In this document: one piece after another, positions 34,354-42,795 of the stretch
How positions within the stretch are numbered: the stretch's first letter is position 1
Layout: each line of letters begins with the position of its first letter
DNA from: Lachnospiraceae bacterium
GTDB taxonomy: Bacteria > Bacillota > Clostridia > Lachnospirales > Lachnospiraceae
NCBI GenBank assembly: GCA_003979345.1
Contig: RYVZ01000002.1
Coordinates: 105,845-169,844 of the forward strand
DNA length: 64,000 nt
Direction: 5' to 3'
The notes under the pieces: model-generated
Databases searched by the model: none
Seen by the model: only the letters and a program-made list of their open reading frames with translations
What the model was told of the DNA's origin: nothing
Made by a program: the position numbers and the translations under genes

Positions 34354-35139
34354 ATGCTCAGAGGATTATATACGGCATATACCGGGATGGTGAACCAGCA
34401 GAAGCGCATGGATACCATGACGAATAATCTGGCGAACGTCAATACGGTGGGATTTAAGAAGGAAGGCGCGACGAATGAGGCGTTTTCCGATGTGCTCGCA
34501 TACCGCCTGAAGGATGTAACGACGCCGGGCGGGGGCAGCTATATCGGGCAGATGAATCTTGGCGTCAAGATCGGAGAGAACTATACAGACTGGACACAGG
34601 GGGCGTTCCGCAACACCGAGAATACATATGATGTTGCGTTGAGCGGCAATGGTTTTTTCAGTATCGAATTTACGAATAAAAATGATGAGACGATGACGCT
34701 GTATACGCGCGATGGCGGTTTTACCGTGAATACAGCCGGGTATCTTGTCAACGATAACGGAGATTATGTACTCGGCGGGACGGCAGGAGGCGGCTTGGAG
34801 CGCATTCAGTTAGATCCGACGAAGGACAGTTATATCGATCAGCTCGGAGGTATCTACCAGGATGACGAGCTGGTGGCGACGCTTCAGATCACGGATTTTA
34901 CAGATTATAATTATCTTGCGAAATATGGCGAGAACTATTATCAGGCAATTGAAGGAGCCGAAATGCAGGAGGCGGATGCAAGAGTGCATTCGGGATATCT
35001 GGAGCAGTCCAATGTGGAGAGTGTGCAGGAAATGGTCAATATGATCACGATCCAGCGGAATTATGAGGCGAATCAAAAAGTGATCACAACGCTTGACCGT
35101 TCGCTTGACATAGCAGTTAATCAGATTGGTAAGGTATAA
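34354..35139 (+). CDS. flhO: flagellar hook-basal body rod protein (FlhO/FlgF type)
   Basis: Flagellar rod component of 261 residues exported through the flagellar type III apparatus. The N-terminal signature is MLRGLYTAYTGMVNQQKRMD with TNNLANVNTVGFKK, and the C-terminal coiled segment is ESVQEMVNMITIQRNYEANQKV, both typical of the FlgBCFG family. AAGGAGG is well placed. It is the first of two paralogues downstream of mbl, as in Bacillus. Confidence 0.9.
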   Translation: MLRGLYTAYTGMVNQQKRMDTMTNNLANVNTVGFKKEGATNEAFSDVLAYRLKDVTTPGGGSYIGQMNLGVKIGENYTDWTQGAFRNTENTYDVALSGNGFFSIEFTNKNDETMTLYTRDGGFTVNTAGYLVNDNGDYVLGGTAGGGLERIQLDPTKDSYIDQLGGIYQDDELVATLQITDFTDYNYLAKYGENYYQAIEGAEMQEADARVHSGYLEQSNVESVQEMVNMITIQRNYEANQKVITTLDRSLDIAVNQIGKV

Positions 35140-35173
35140 TTATAGTGTTGACAGAAATTAGGAGGATTTTGTT

Positions 35174-35992
35174 ATGGTACGTTCTTTGTGGTCAGCAGCG
35201 ACGGGAATGATGGCGCAGCAGCTGAATGTGGATACGATCGCGCACAACCTTTCGAATGTGAATACGACCGGTTACAAAACGGATGTGGCGGAGTTCCAGT
35301 CCCTGCTCTATCAGACGCTTCAGACGCGGACAACTTCTGCAAACGGCGAGGAGAAACCGGGAAGCGCGCAGGTCGGCTTAGGTGTCAGGAATTCTTCCAT
35401 CAGCTCTATTTTTACACAGGGAGAGATGCGTGAATCGACGAGTCCGACGGCATTCGCCATTTCAAAGGGAGACGGATTTTTTGCGATTCAGGGACTTGAC
35501 GGCGGCACTTACTATACAAGGAACGGTAATTTCTTCATTTCAGAGGGAAATGACGGTCTGACACTCTGCACGGCAGAGGGGTATCCGGTGCTTGATACGG
35601 AAGGTGAGCCGATCGTATTCGATAATGATATGGTGGCAAATAAGATCACGGTTACGGATGGCGGCGTATTCTGTTATCCGGATGAGACGAATAATCCGCG
35701 TGAGCTTGGCATGGCGCTTGGCGTGTTCCAGTTTAATAATCCGACAGGTCTGTTTAAGACGGATGGCGGATACTATCAGGAAACACCCGCCAGCGGGGAA
35801 GCGATGAACGAGGCGGACAATAATAACCTGGAAAAGAGCAAGATCGTTCAGGGATTTTTGGAAGCTTCCAACGTCAAGGTTGTGGATGAAGTCGTCAATC
35901 TGATCATTGCGCAGCGCGCGTATGAAATGAACTCCAAGGCGATCACGACAACGGATGAAATGATGCAGATTGCAAATCAGTTAAAAAGCTAA
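35174..35992 (+). CDS. flhP: flagellar hook-basal body rod protein (FlhP/FlgG type)
   Basis: Second rod protein of the pair, 272 residues: N-terminal LWSAATGMMAQQLNVDTIA and HNLSNVNTTGYKTD, C-terminal VVDEVVNLIIAQRAYEMNSKA. It is probably the distal-rod subunit next to FlhO. AGGAGG precedes it, 34 bp after flhO. Confidence 0.9.
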   Translation: MVRSLWSAATGMMAQQLNVDTIAHNLSNVNTTGYKTDVAEFQSLLYQTLQTRTTSANGEEKPGSAQVGLGVRNSSISSIFTQGEMRESTSPTAFAISKGDGFFAIQGLDGGTYYTRNGNFFISEGNDGLTLCTAEGYPVLDTEGEPIVFDNDMVANKITVTDGGVFCYPDETNNPRELGMALGVFQFNNPTGLFKTDGGYYQETPASGEAMNEADNNNLEKSKIVQGFLEASNVKVVDEVVNLIIAQRAYEMNSKAITTTDEMMQIANQLKS

Positions 35993-36114
35993 CTGATTCA
36001 TCAGTTAAAAACGAACTGAAAACCAGTTAATGAGCAGAGAAAGCGCTGAAGCTGTCAGAAAACAGGGAACCAGTAGAAAAGCAGCCGGTCGGGGATGGGA
36101 ATGAGGATATACAT

Positions 36115-36480
36115 ATGGATATGAGCGGTCTTACAATGGGCTATGATTATTTGGATATGGCGAAAGATGTCTCGGCAACGAAGACGAAGAACGCGGCAAA
36201 TGCCGTGAGCAAGGATTCGACGGATGAGGAGCTGATGAACGTCTGCAAGCAGTTTGAGTCCTATTTGCTGGAGCAGGTGTTCAAGGAGATGCAGAAAACC
36301 ATCTCCTTTGACGACGATAAGGAATCGTCTGCGCTGGGCTTTAACACGGGAAGCGATAACAGCCTGACGGAATATTTCAAGGAGCAGGCGATCGCATCGA
36401 TCGCGTCTACCTCCACAGAACAGGGGGGACTGGGCATCGCGCAGATGCTTTTTGAGGCAATGAAGCGCGGACAGTCATAA
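36115..36480 (+). CDS. rod-binding protein (FlgJ N-terminal domain only)
   Basis: A 121-residue protein with the rod-binding pattern DEELMNVCKQFESYLLEQVFKEMQKTI and a C-terminal QGGLGIAQMLFEAMKR helix. It lacks the muramidase domain of proteobacterial FlgJ, so it is a rod cap or scaffold and another hydrolase must open the wall. It follows flhP and ends in a terminator. Confidence 0.85.
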   Translation: MDMSGLTMGYDYLDMAKDVSATKTKNAANAVSKDSTDEELMNVCKQFESYLLEQVFKEMQKTISFDDDKESSALGFNTGSDNSLTEYFKEQAIASIASTSTEQGGLGIAQMLFEAMKRGQS

Positions 36481-36525
36481 TAGGCGGGAACCCACGGATA
36501 AAGATAATGGAAGAATCAGATAGGG

Positions 36526-36555
36526 AAAGGCTGCTTACCTCTAAGCAGCCTTTTT
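36526..36555 (+). terminator. Terminator after the mbl-flhO-flhP-flgJ unit
   Basis: AAGGCTGCTTA (36527-36537) pairs with TAAGCAGCCTT (36542-36552) across a CCTC loop and ends in TTTTT. Confidence 0.9.
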
Positions 36556-36688
36556 GCGCGTGAACAGCAACGCTTGCAGGATTAACATGTGGGACTGCTG
36601 TTTTTTCGGGGTGGGAGCGGACGGTGCCGGCAGACGGACATATCCGCAGATGGACGTTTTGGAAAAATCCGCATGGAGGCCGGACGGG

Positions 36689-38917
36689 ATGGAAACGATC
36701 AAGGGTTATGTGGAACATGTGATCTATCGAAATGAGGAAAATCACTATACGGTGCTGGAGCTTGTGGTGGAAGGAAAAGCAACGACTGTTACGGGCACGT
36801 TTGACAGTGCGTCCGAGGGCGAAACGATCGAGGCGGAGGGCGAGTTCGTCAAACATGCAATTTACGGAAATCAGTTTAAGGTGAGCAGCTATCGCAGCAC
36901 TTTGCCGGATGATGTGTTTTCTATCGAGCGTTATCTGGGTTCGGGTGCGGTGAAGGGAATCGGGGAATCCCTTGCGGCGCGTATCGTCGGAAAGTTTGGC
37001 GCGGATACGTTTACGATCATTGAAAAAGAACCGGAGCGCCTTGCGGAAATCAAAGGTATCAGCGAGCGCAAAGCCCGCGAGATCGCCGCACAGCTTGAAG
37101 ATAAAAAGGGAACGCGAGATGCCATGATGTTTTTGCAGAAATATGGCATCGCCAATTCGATGGCTGTGAAGATTTATCGGCAGTATGGTTCCGAAATATA
37201 TGGAATTTTACAGGAAAATCCCTATCGTCTTGCCGAGGAAGTGGACGGGATCGGGTTTCGGGCGGCGGACGACATCGCGGCAAAGATCGGCATTCATGTA
37301 GACTCTGATTTTCGAATCCGCAGCGGACTTTTATATACGTTGCTGCTCGCGGGAACGGAAGGGCATCTGTATCTGCCGCTGCCCGTTCTGCGTGCGCGGA
37401 CGGCGGAGCTTTTGGGGCTTCCTGAAGAGGCGGTCGATCCGGTGATCCCGAATATGGCGATGGACAAAAAGCTCGTGATCAAAAATCAGAGAGACACTGC
37501 GGCCGTATACAGCGCAAGCGCTTATTATACGGAATTAGACTGCGCACGCATGCTGCATGATCTGATGCTTGCGCAGGAAAGCTTTGATACCGCGGAGGAA
37601 GAGCGGCTTTGCAAGACGATTACCCTGATCGAAGAGGAGCAGCAGATCACGCTGGATGAATTGCAGCGCAAAGCAGTCGCCGGCGCGATGAAATACGGCG
37701 TCTTTATTCTTTCGGGAGGACCCGGAACCGGAAAGACCACGACGACAAAAGCGATCATTGAACTGCTTGATAAAGAGCGTATGGAATTTCATTTGGCAGC
37801 GCCGACAGGGCGCGCCGCGAAACGGATGCAGGAGACGACAGGATATGAAGCGCGTACGATCCACCGTTTGCTGGAGCTGAACGGGGCAGTATCCGAGCAG
37901 GGAAGGCGCATACGTTTTGAGCGTAACGAGGAAAACCCGCTGGAGGCTGATGCGATCATTATTGACGAGATGTCGATGGTGGATATTTATCTGTTCCACG
38001 CACTGCTAAAAGCGGTCACGGTCGGGACGAGGCTGATTCTGGTGGGGGACGCGAATCAGCTTCCGAGTGTCGGACCGGGACAGGTCCTGCGGGACTTGAT
38101 GGAAAGCGGCGGCTTTCCTGTCGTTGTACTGAATAAGATATTCCGTCAGGCAGAAGAAAGCGATATTGTTGTGAATGCGCATCTGATCCACGAGGGAAAG
38201 GAAATTGCGCTCAATAACCGGAGCAGGGATTTTTTCTTTTTGGAGCGCGATAACGTGAATGTGATCTATAAGCATATGATCCAGCTGATCACCGGTAAGA
38301 TGCCCGCGTATGTGGATGCGCAGCCCTATGAGATACAGGTGCTGACACCAATGCGGAAAGGAGCGCTTGGGGCGGAAAGCTTAAACCGCATTTTGCAGCA
38401 ATACTTGAATCCGCCTGCTCCGGATAAAAAAGAATGCATGATCGGGGAGAATGTATTTCGCGAAGGTGACAAGGTCATGCAGATCAAGAATAATTATCAG
38501 CTGGAGTGGGAGGTCCTTGGCGCCTATCAGATACCCGTTGACAGAGGCACGGGGGTATTTAACGGCGACATGGGGAGAATCATAAGCGTGGACGAGGCGG
38601 CGCGCACGCTGTGCGTACAGTATGATGAGGGACGGCGCGTGAGTTATGAGTTTACCGGTCTGGAGGAGCTGGAGCTCGCCTATGCGATCACGATCCACAA
38701 GTCGCAGGGCAGCGAGTATCCGGGCATCATCATGCCGCTCCTTACGGCGCCGCGCATGCTGTTGAACCGCAATCTGCTTTATACAGGCATTACAAGAGCG
38801 CGCGGATGCGTGACGATTCTGGGAAGCAGACAGACGATCGCTCAGATGATCGCGAATGTGGATGAGCAGAAGCGGTACACGGGGCTTGCCTGCAGAATGA
38901 GAGAGCTATCAGTGTGA
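36689..38917 (+). CDS. recD2: ATP-dependent DNA helicase RecD2
   Basis: SF1B 5'-3' helicase of the stand-alone RecD2 type (no RecBC). The 742 residues contain an N-terminal OB/helix-hairpin-helix region (GSGAVKGIGESLAARIV, AEIKGISERKAREIA), Walker A SGGPGTGKTTTT, Walker B IIIDEMSMVD, and late motifs including AITIHKSQGSEYP. ATG 36689 fits METIKGYVEHVIYRNEE and has GGAGG nine bases upstream. The open frame further upstream runs through a terminator and is not coding. The role is probably replication-fork and recombination repair. Confidence 0.95.
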   Translation: METIKGYVEHVIYRNEENHYTVLELVVEGKATTVTGTFDSASEGETIEAEGEFVKHAIYGNQFKVSSYRSTLPDDVFSIERYLGSGAVKGIGESLAARIVGKFGADTFTIIEKEPERLAEIKGISERKAREIAAQLEDKKGTRDAMMFLQKYGIANSMAVKIYRQYGSEIYGILQENPYRLAEEVDGIGFRAADDIAAKIGIHVDSDFRIRSGLLYTLLLAGTEGHLYLPLPVLRARTAELLGLPEEAVDPVIPNMAMDKKLVIKNQRDTAAVYSASAYYTELDCARMLHDLMLAQESFDTAEEERLCKTITLIEEEQQITLDELQRKAVAGAMKYGVFILSGGPGTGKTTTTKAIIELLDKERMEFHLAAPTGRAAKRMQETTGYEARTIHRLLELNGAVSEQGRRIRFERNEENPLEADAIIIDEMSMVDIYLFHALLKAVTVGTRLILVGDANQLPSVGPGQVLRDLMESGGFPVVVLNKIFRQAEESDIVVNAHLIHEGKEIALNNRSRDFFFLERDNVNVIYKHMIQLITGKMPAYVDAQPYEIQVLTPMRKGALGAESLNRILQQYLNPPAPDKKECMIGENVFREGDKVMQIKNNYQLEWEVLGAYQIPVDRGTGVFNGDMGRIISVDEAARTLCVQYDEGRRVSYEFTGLEELELAYAITIHKSQGSEYPGIIMPLLTAPRMLLNRNLLYTGITRARGCVTILGSRQTIAQMIANVDEQKRYTGLACRMRELSV

Positions 38918-38971
38918 AAAATACTTCTAAGGCAGCAAAAAACACTGCCTAAGAAGTATTAAATTTCACAC
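38912..38971 (+). terminator. CTAAG-type two-tier hairpin overlapping the recD2 stop
   Basis: Three stacked stems: GTGTGAAA/TTTCACAC, AATACTTCT (38920-38928)/AGAAGTATT (38952-38960), and inner GGCAG/CTGCC. The recD2 stop is inside the left arm. It is the same architecture as at 22941 and 26860 but with a different outer-stem sequence. Confidence 0.75.
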
Positions 38972-38974
38972 CAG

Positions 38975-39000
38975 AAAAACGCAAAGGACAGCGTTTTTCA
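38975..39000 (+). terminator. Second hairpin after recD2
   Basis: AAAAACGC (38975-38982) and GCGTTTTT (38991-38998) form an 8-bp stem whose 3' arm is a T run. It directly follows the two-tier hairpin, as at 15294-15310. Confidence 0.65.
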
Positions 39001-39054
39001 TAGATGTTTGTGCCGACGCTCAAATTCGCGGGCTGTTGGCGGAACGGAGGTACG

Positions 39055-39873
39055 ATGAAATGGATATTTATGGGAAAAAGCAGCAGAAAAGAGACTGAAA
39101 ACGGAAATGGAAAAACGAGGAAAGCACCGCAGCTGGTTTTGATGCGGGGAAAGCGGAGTCTGCGGTGTGCCGCAGATCAGTTTTGGAAGTTACTCTATCC
39201 TGCGCGCTGTGCGGTTTGTGACGAGGTTCTATCCGGAAAAACAAGCCTGATATGCCCGGACTGCCGCGGGCAGATCCGCACTGTGGGTGAACGATACTGT
39301 ATTACATGCGGGAAGCCGTTGCACGAAGGACAGGATGCGTATTGCTTTGACTGTGCATCGGTGAAACATTGTTTTACGCGTGGAAGATCGGTATTTTGTT
39401 ATGAAGATATTCGGGAATCCGTGTATCGTTTTAAGTATGAAGGACGGCAGGAATATGCCTCCTATTATGCGGAGGAGGCAGTCCGTGTACTTGGAGAAGA
39501 TATCAAGTCATGGCATGCACAGGCGCTGATTCCGATACCGCTGCATAAAGATAAATTGAGAAAGCGCGGTTATAATCAGGCGGCATTGTTTGCGGAGGAG
39601 CTGTCGAAGCGTCTGGGGATCCCTGTTTTGGATAAAGTGCTTGTACGGGAACGGAATACAGCGCCGCAAAAAGGACTGAATCGGGAAGAACGGCAAAAAA
39701 ATCTGAAAAAGGCTTTCAAATTTGTACAAAATGATGTAAAATTAAAGACAATTATACTGATCGATGATATTTATACGACGGGCAGTACGGCGGACGCCGC
39801 CGGAGACGTGCTCAGGCAGTCCGGAATAAAGAATATTTATGTGGTAACACTGGCCTCAGGCAACGGGATCTAG
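39055..39873 (+). CDS. comFC: ComF family phosphoribosyltransferase-like protein
   Basis: A 272-residue ComFC-type protein: N-terminal zinc-binding cysteines (CAVCDE, CPDCRG, CITCGKPL, CFDC) and a C-terminal PRTase domain with the PRPP loop IILIDDIYTTGSTA. In competent bacteria it aids transformation after DNA uptake. ATG 39055 follows GGAGG; the extra 17 codons upstream are unlikely. As in Bacillus, yvyF follows. Confidence 0.9.
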   Translation: MKWIFMGKSSRKETENGNGKTRKAPQLVLMRGKRSLRCAADQFWKLLYPARCAVCDEVLSGKTSLICPDCRGQIRTVGERYCITCGKPLHEGQDAYCFDCASVKHCFTRGRSVFCYEDIRESVYRFKYEGRQEYASYYAEEAVRVLGEDIKSWHAQALIPIPLHKDKLRKRGYNQAALFAEELSKRLGIPVLDKVLVRERNTAPQKGLNREERQKNLKKAFKFVQNDVKLKTIILIDDIYTTGSTADAAGDVLRQSGIKNIYVVTLASGNGI

Positions 39874-39889
39874 AAAAGGAGCAGGGATT

Positions 39890-40300
39890 ATGAATGTCAG
39901 AAATTGTAGAAAGTGCGGAAGAATTTTTAATTATGTAGCAGGCCCTCATATCTGCCCATCCTGTAGGGAAAAGCAGGAGGAGAAGTTTCAGGAGGTAAAA
40001 ACCTATATCCGGGATAATAAAGATGCGACGATCAATATGGTTTCTGAGGAATGCAATGTAGAGATCCCGCAGATCCAGCAATGGATCCGCGAGGAGAGAC
40101 TGGCATTTTCGGATGATTCTCCGATCGGTGTAAGCTGTGAAAACTGCGGAACCATGATTAAAACAGGACGTTTCTGCGAAAAATGTAAAAGAGAGATGGC
40201 AAATGATTTGAACAGCGCGATCCGTAAGCCTGCACCGCCAAAACAGGAACCCAAAAAACAGGACCGCGAGAATCCGAAGATGAGATTTCTGGACAGATAG
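39890..40300 (+). CDS. yvyF: flagellar operon protein YvyF-like
   Basis: A 136-residue protein with two zinc-ribbon pairs (CRKCGRIF/CPSCREKQ and CENCGTMI/CEKCKREM) flanking a small helix-turn-helix-like region (INMVSEECNVEIPQIQQWIREERL). It matches YvyF/TIGR03826, encoded between comFC and flgM in Bacillus; flgM-flgK do not follow here. Molecular function is unknown. Confidence 0.85.
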   Translation: MNVRNCRKCGRIFNYVAGPHICPSCREKQEEKFQEVKTYIRDNKDATINMVSEECNVEIPQIQQWIREERLAFSDDSPIGVSCENCGTMIKTGRFCEKCKREMANDLNSAIRKPAPPKQEPKKQDRENPKMRFLDR

Positions 40301-40316
40301 TCGATACGGGAGAATT

Positions 40317-40724
40317 ATGTTAAACGAAGAAAGAATCATTATGATGACCCGGATGGCAGCTTATGAGAGTGGCGAAGGGAAAAAGAACGGCGCGATCGGA
40401 AGTTATTTCAGGGGGGATTATATTGGACTTCAGGTTCTCAAATCCGTTATCAGCGCAACGATCGCGTATTTTTTGGTGTGCGGTATTTATGTGTTGTACC
40501 ATTTTGAGACGCTGTTAGATGGAATTTATGAAATGGATCTATGGGGCTTTGCGCGCAAGGCGGCGAACGCTTATATCGTGACGGTCGTCGTGTATGCGCT
40601 CATTTCCTATGTAGTTTATTCTTACAAATATGGAAAAGCAAAGAAAAAACAGAAGGCATATATGGGCAGGCTGCGTCAGCTGTCGCAGCTCTATCAGCTC
40701 GAGTCCAAAAATAAACAGTCATAA
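40317..40724 (+). CDS. Uncharacterised two-segment membrane protein
   Basis: A 135-residue protein: cytoplasmic N-terminus, membrane segments near residues 43-62 and 88-107, and a basic C-terminal tail (KYGKAKKKQKAYMGRLRQL) of coiled-coil character. No family is recognised. It sits 16 bp after yvyF and 29 bp before another membrane protein, with GGAG before its start, so it belongs to the operon leading to cdaA. Confidence 0.7.
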   Translation: MLNEERIIMMTRMAAYESGEGKKNGAIGSYFRGDYIGLQVLKSVISATIAYFLVCGIYVLYHFETLLDGIYEMDLWGFARKAANAYIVTVVVYALISYVVYSYKYGKAKKKQKAYMGRLRQLSQLYQLESKNKQS

Positions 40725-40753
40725 AAAGAAACAGTCATATTGAGAGGATACCT

Positions 40754-41902
40754 ATGGCTACGCTACTCGTATTCAAAGAAAAATTAAAAAGCTTTTACAG
40801 TAAATATGAGGTATATCTTGTTCCCGTGCTGAAGTTTGTAACGGCAATGATATCCCTGCTCATGATCAATAAAAAACTTGGGTATATGGCACAGATCAAT
40901 AGCACGGCGGTCGTTTTGATCGTTTCGCTGCTCTGTTCGTTTCTACCGTTAAATATCATTGTTGTGATGGCTGCGGCGTTTTCGCTCGGACATGTATATA
41001 GTTTGTCGTGGGAATGTCTGGTCGTGCTGCTGGTACTCTATCTGCTGTTGTTCTTGTTATACTTTCGTTTTTCGCCGAAAGATACGATCGCGGTACTGCT
41101 GACACCTGTCTGCTTTGCACTGAAGATTCCGGTGGTCATGCCGCTTTCGATGGGGCTGGTGGGAGGACCTTCATCTGTTGTATCAGTCGGCTGCGGCGTG
41201 ATCGTTTATTATGTACTGGATTTTATTGACCGGAATGCGCCGGCGATCCATTCCCTGGATGCGGACGGCACGCTTGTACGTTTTCGATATTTTTTGGATG
41301 GCATCATGCATGACCGCGCGATGATCATGATGGTAGCTGCATTTGCAGTGACGATCATTGTTGTCTATATTATCCGCAGAATGCCGGTGGATCACTGCTG
41401 GACGATTGCGATGATCACGGGCGCGCTGATGAGTATGGTGATCCTGATGGTCGGTGATCTGAAATTTCACACGAATATTTCGATCATAGGAACGATCGTC
41501 GGAAGCATTGCAGCGGTCGGCATTGTAAAGGTTCTGCAGTTTTTTGTGTTTAATGTGGATTACAGCCGGACAGAGCACATACAATTTGAAGATGATGAAT
41601 ACTATTATTATGTTAAGGCAGTTCCCAAAATGTCCGTGACGATCCCGGATAAGACTGTGACAAAGCTTGACACGAGAAAGCCGTTACAGCATACGGGAAG
41701 CGGAAATACGGTACATCATGAGGTGTCTCCGCAGGGGACAGCTGCTCAGGCCGGGGAACGTATTCCCGCAAGAAGCAGCATGCCGACAAGACCCTCGGCC
41801 ACGAAAGGCGTGCAGGGGACTACGACACATAAAGAGCAGCAGACCAAAAAAAGTAATACGGTCAGCGGAGTGAACCGGCTGCGGGAGCACAATGAAAAAT
41901 AA
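40754..41902 (+). CDS. Uncharacterised polytopic membrane protein upstream of cdaA
   Basis: A 382-residue protein. The first 275 residues contain about eight or nine hydrophobic segments, including a Gly/Ser-rich stretch (SMGLVGGPSSVVSVGCG). After an acidic patch (EDDEYYYYVK) comes a disordered cytoplasmic tail of about 90 residues rich in Thr, Ser, Pro, Gln and Lys. No transporter or enzyme motif is recognised. It ends 23 bp before cdaA and is surely co-transcribed, which makes it a candidate partner of c-di-AMP signalling; this is inferred from position alone. Confidence 0.7.
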   Translation: MATLLVFKEKLKSFYSKYEVYLVPVLKFVTAMISLLMINKKLGYMAQINSTAVVLIVSLLCSFLPLNIIVVMAAAFSLGHVYSLSWECLVVLLVLYLLLFLLYFRFSPKDTIAVLLTPVCFALKIPVVMPLSMGLVGGPSSVVSVGCGVIVYYVLDFIDRNAPAIHSLDADGTLVRFRYFLDGIMHDRAMIMMVAAFAVTIIVVYIIRRMPVDHCWTIAMITGALMSMVILMVGDLKFHTNISIIGTIVGSIAAVGIVKVLQFFVFNVDYSRTEHIQFEDDEYYYYVKAVPKMSVTIPDKTVTKLDTRKPLQHTGSGNTVHHEVSPQGTAAQAGERIPARSSMPTRPSATKGVQGTTTHKEQQTKKSNTVSGVNRLREHNEK

Positions 41903-41925
41903 GACAGGGAACAGATGGGATCGGC

Positions 41926-42795
41926 ATGGGAAGATTTACGGCGTTTGCGGACAAATACCTGTCCGAAGTGCACATACCTAATTACATTAAGGCAACGGAT
42001 ATCGTTGAGATCTTAATCATCTCCTTTTTGGTTTACCAGATCATGGTGTGGATCAAGAACACCAGGGCATGGGCATTCCTGAAAGGAGTTCTTGTCATAC
42101 TGGTCTTTATCGGAGTTGCGGCATTTTTCCACATGACGACGATTTTATGGATTGCGGAGAACGTGATCAGTGTTGCGGCGATTGCGGTTGTGATCATTAT
42201 GCAGCCGGAGCTGCGCAAAGCGCTCGAACAGCTTGGCAGTAAGAACTTTTTGAGTTCGGTCCTGCCTTTTGACACGACGCGCAAGGAAGGCGGCAGATAT
42301 TCGGATCGTACAGTGAACGAGATTATCCGCGCCTGCTTTGAAATGGGCAGGGTGAGGACTGGTGCCCTGATCGTCATGGAGCAGACGAATTCTCTTGCAG
42401 AATATGAGAGGACCGGAATTACGGTGGACGGTCTTGTTACGAGTCAGCTGCTGATCAATATATTTGAACATAACACACCGCTTCATGATGGGGCGGTCAT
42501 TGTGCGCGGGGAGCGGGTCACATCGGCGACCTGTTATCTTCCGCTGTCGGATAATCGTGATCTGAGCAAGGAACTGGGAACACGCCATCGTGCTGCGGTT
42601 GGTATTTCTGAGGCGACGGATTCTTTAACGCTGGTCGTATCGGAGGAAACCGGGTATGTCAGCGTTGCTTATAAAGGAGAACTGTATCGGGATTTGGACG
42701 CTGACGGCGTCAGGGAGAAGATCGCGATGATACAGGATAAGCCGGGTGGTGACGAAAAGAGACACCGTGTGAGAAAGGGAAAGTCCAAAGTATGA
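41926..42795 (+). CDS. cdaA: diadenylate cyclase CdaA
   Basis: Membrane-bound enzyme making cyclic di-AMP from two ATP; it controls potassium and osmolyte balance and cell-wall homeostasis. The 289 residues have an N-terminal membrane region of about three segments and the DAC domain motifs DGAVIVRG and TRHRAAVGISE. The stop overlaps the start of cdaR by 4 bp (ATGA). cdaA-cdaR-glmM is a conserved Firmicute operon. Confidence 0.97.
   Translation: MGRFTAFADKYLSEVHIPNYIKATDIVEILIISFLVYQIMVWIKNTRAWAFLKGVLVILVFIGVAAFFHMTTILWIAENVISVAAIAVVIIMQPELRKALEQLGSKNFLSSVLPFDTTRKEGGRYSDRTVNEIIRACFEMGRVRTGALIVMEQTNSLAEYERTGITVDGLVTSQLLINIFEHNTPLHDGAVIVRGERVTSATCYLPLSDNRDLSKELGTRHRAAVGISEATDSLTLVVSEETGYVSVAYKGELYRDLDADGVREKIAMIQDKPGGDEKRHRVRKGKSKV

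Noticed and set aside
36554..36688. 45-codon N-terminal extension of RecD2
   Set aside because: It begins inside the preceding terminator, has no ribosome site and does not fit the family; METIKGYVEH at 36689 with GGAGG is the start.
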